This document shows positions 5,047-5,788 of a stretch of DNA of 5,788 nt, piece after piece; the stretch's first letter is position 1; each line of letters starts with the position of its first letter. The stretch is taken from contig JAEZIQ010000167.1 in assembly GCA_023436605.1 (NCBI GenBank), forward strand, positions 1 to 5,788. The letters are read 5' to 3'. The notes under the pieces were generated by a model, which saw only the letters and a list, made by a program, of their open reading frames with translations, had not been told where the DNA came from and ran no database searches. This DNA comes from Actinomycetes bacterium. GTDB lineage: Bacteria > Actinomycetota > Thermoleophilia > Solirubrobacterales > 70-9. The translations under genes were made by a program, and so were the position numbers.

Positions 5047-5788
5047 TTCAGTCCTTCTGTTTCGTCGAGGCCGAGCATCAGGTTGAGGTTCTGGATCGCC
5101 TGAGAGGAAGCGCCCTTCCAGAGATTGTCGATCGCCGACTCGACCAGGATCCGGTCGTCGGTGACCAGCGGGAAGATGTGGCACTGGTTGGTCTCGCGGA
5201 CGTCCCTCATGCCCGGCGGCACGTCCCGCAGCCGGATGAAGGGTTCATCCGCGTAGGCGTCGGCAAAGATCCGGTCGAGTTCCTCCTGGGTGACTTCGCG
5301 ACGGGGGGTCACGTAGCAGCTGACCAGCTCGCCCTGGTCGACCGGGACCAGGTGCGGGACGAAGGTCAACCGTTCGGGGGCAGTGCCGTCCGGAGCGACC
5401 TGGCGCAGCTTCTCGGCGATCTCGGGCCGGTGACGATGGCCGGAAGGCTTGTAGGCGCTTACGTTCTCGGTGATCGTCACAAACGAGGTTCCTTCACCAC
5501 CGCCCCGCCCCGCTCCGGACACTCCGGACTTGGCGTCGATCACCACGTCCTCGATCAGTCCCGCCTCGGCCAGCGGGGCCAGCGCGAGGATCGAGGCCGT
5601 CGGATAGCAGCCCGGGTTGGCGATCAGCTCGGCCTGCGCGACCTGATTCCGGTTCAGCTCCGGCAACCCGTAGACGGCACCGTTGAGGAGATCGGGTTCC
5701 GAATGAATTCCGTAGGCCTTCTCGTAGTCCGGCAGGCTGTCGAAGCGGAAATCGGCCGAAAGGTCGACCACGATCAGACCCCGTCCCC
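5043..5788 (-). CDS. argC: N-acetyl-gamma-glutamyl-phosphate reductase, C-terminal part (5' end beyond window)
   Basis: Third step of ornithine/arginine synthesis in the cytoplasm: NADPH-dependent reduction of N-acetylglutamyl-5-phosphate to the semialdehyde. The frame is open to the window edge, giving 247 visible residues; the N-terminal Rossmann part with its GxxGxxG nucleotide-binding loop (roughly 90-100 residues by family length) is missing, so the in-frame GTG at 5771 is internal, not the start. Visible family motifs in order are VVDLSADFR, YGLPELNR, ANPGCYPT with the catalytic cysteine (codon 5607-5609), DAKSGVSGAGR, GHRHRPEI with the catalytic-region histidines (codons 5436-5438 and 5430-5432), VPHLVPVDQGE, and the C-terminal QAIQNLNLMLGL. 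The TGA stop overlaps the argJ ATG by 4 nt (ATGA), implying translational coupling. Nothing is damaged in the visible part. Identification is by motif recognition and operon context. Confidence 0.97.
   Translation of the reverse strand, partial: GRGLIVVDLSADFRFDSLPDYEKAYGIHSEPDLLNGAVYGLPELNRNQVAQAELIANPGCYPTASILALAPLAEAGLIEDVVIDAKSGVSGAGRGGGEGTSFVTITENVSAYKPSGHRHRPEIAEKLRQVAPDGTAPERLTFVPHLVPVDQGELVSCYVTPRREVTQEELDRIFADAYADEPFIRLRDVPPGMRDVRETNQCHIFPLVTDDRILVESAIDNLWKGASSQAIQNLNLMLGLDETEGLK
5052..5057 (-). promoter_or_regulatory. Ribosome binding site of argJ
   Basis: GAAGGA on the minus strand ends 5 nt before the ATG at 5044-5046. It lies inside the end of argC and decides the argJ start against the longer open frame that begins at 5184. 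Confidence 0.75.

Noticed and set aside
5047..5184. A longer ArgJ start adding 46 residues
   Set aside because: The added part is Arg/Pro-rich, lies wholly inside argC in another frame, and has no family similarity that I recognise. The ATG at 5046 has a good ribosome site and the usual 4-nt overlap.
1..5788. CRISPR, tRNA, insertion sequence, prophage or defence-system signals
   Set aside because: None seen. The window is filled by the arginine genes and one small membrane protein, with no spaced repeats, transposase, inverted terminal repeats or RNA-gene folds that I can recognise.

Overview
The window is almost wholly coding, and every convincing gene lies on the minus strand. Reading in the direction of transcription (from high to low coordinates) it contains argC (5' end outside the window), argJ, argB, argD, a small membrane-anchored protein of unknown function, argG, and the first few codons of a further gene cut off by the window edge. 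The high GC content and the argC-J-B-D...G order suggest a high-GC actinobacterium. From memory of protein style, ArgG in particular, I lean towards Thermoleophilia (Solirubrobacterales-like), but this is an inference made without a database search.

Layout: argC (5043-5788, C-terminal 247 residues), argJ (3859-5046), argB (2981-3835), argD (1788-2984), an unknown TM + Asp/Thr/Gly-rich tail protein (1310-1774), argG (42-1313), and a truncated downstream start (1-13) behind a perfect GGAGG. Three junctions are 4-nt stop/start overlaps (argC/argJ ATGA, argB/argD GTGA, unknown/argG ATGA). The other gaps are 23, 13 and 28 nt, so this looks like one polycistronic operon. No promoter, ARG-box-like operator, attenuator or terminator is visible; the promoter must lie upstream of the window, before argC. 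No gene-free stretch exceeds about 30 nt.

Pathway: ArgB phosphorylates N-acetylglutamate, ArgC reduces the acyl phosphate to the semialdehyde, ArgD transaminates it to N-acetylornithine, and ArgJ moves the acetyl group back to glutamate and releases ornithine (the cyclic, acetyl-recycling route). ArgG later joins citrulline and aspartate. The carbamoyltransferase (argF), the repressor (argR) and argH, which often complete actinobacterial argCJBDFRGH clusters, are not in the window. The position between argD and argG, where argF-argR would commonly lie, holds the unknown membrane protein instead.

The most unusual element is that protein: one TM helix, a basic cytosolic N-terminus, and a roughly 98-residue acidic low-complexity tail containing an exact 10-residue repeat encoded by strongly diverged synonymous codons. 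Its stop codon overlaps the argG start. The rest is an ordinary biosynthetic operon with intact catalytic motifs.
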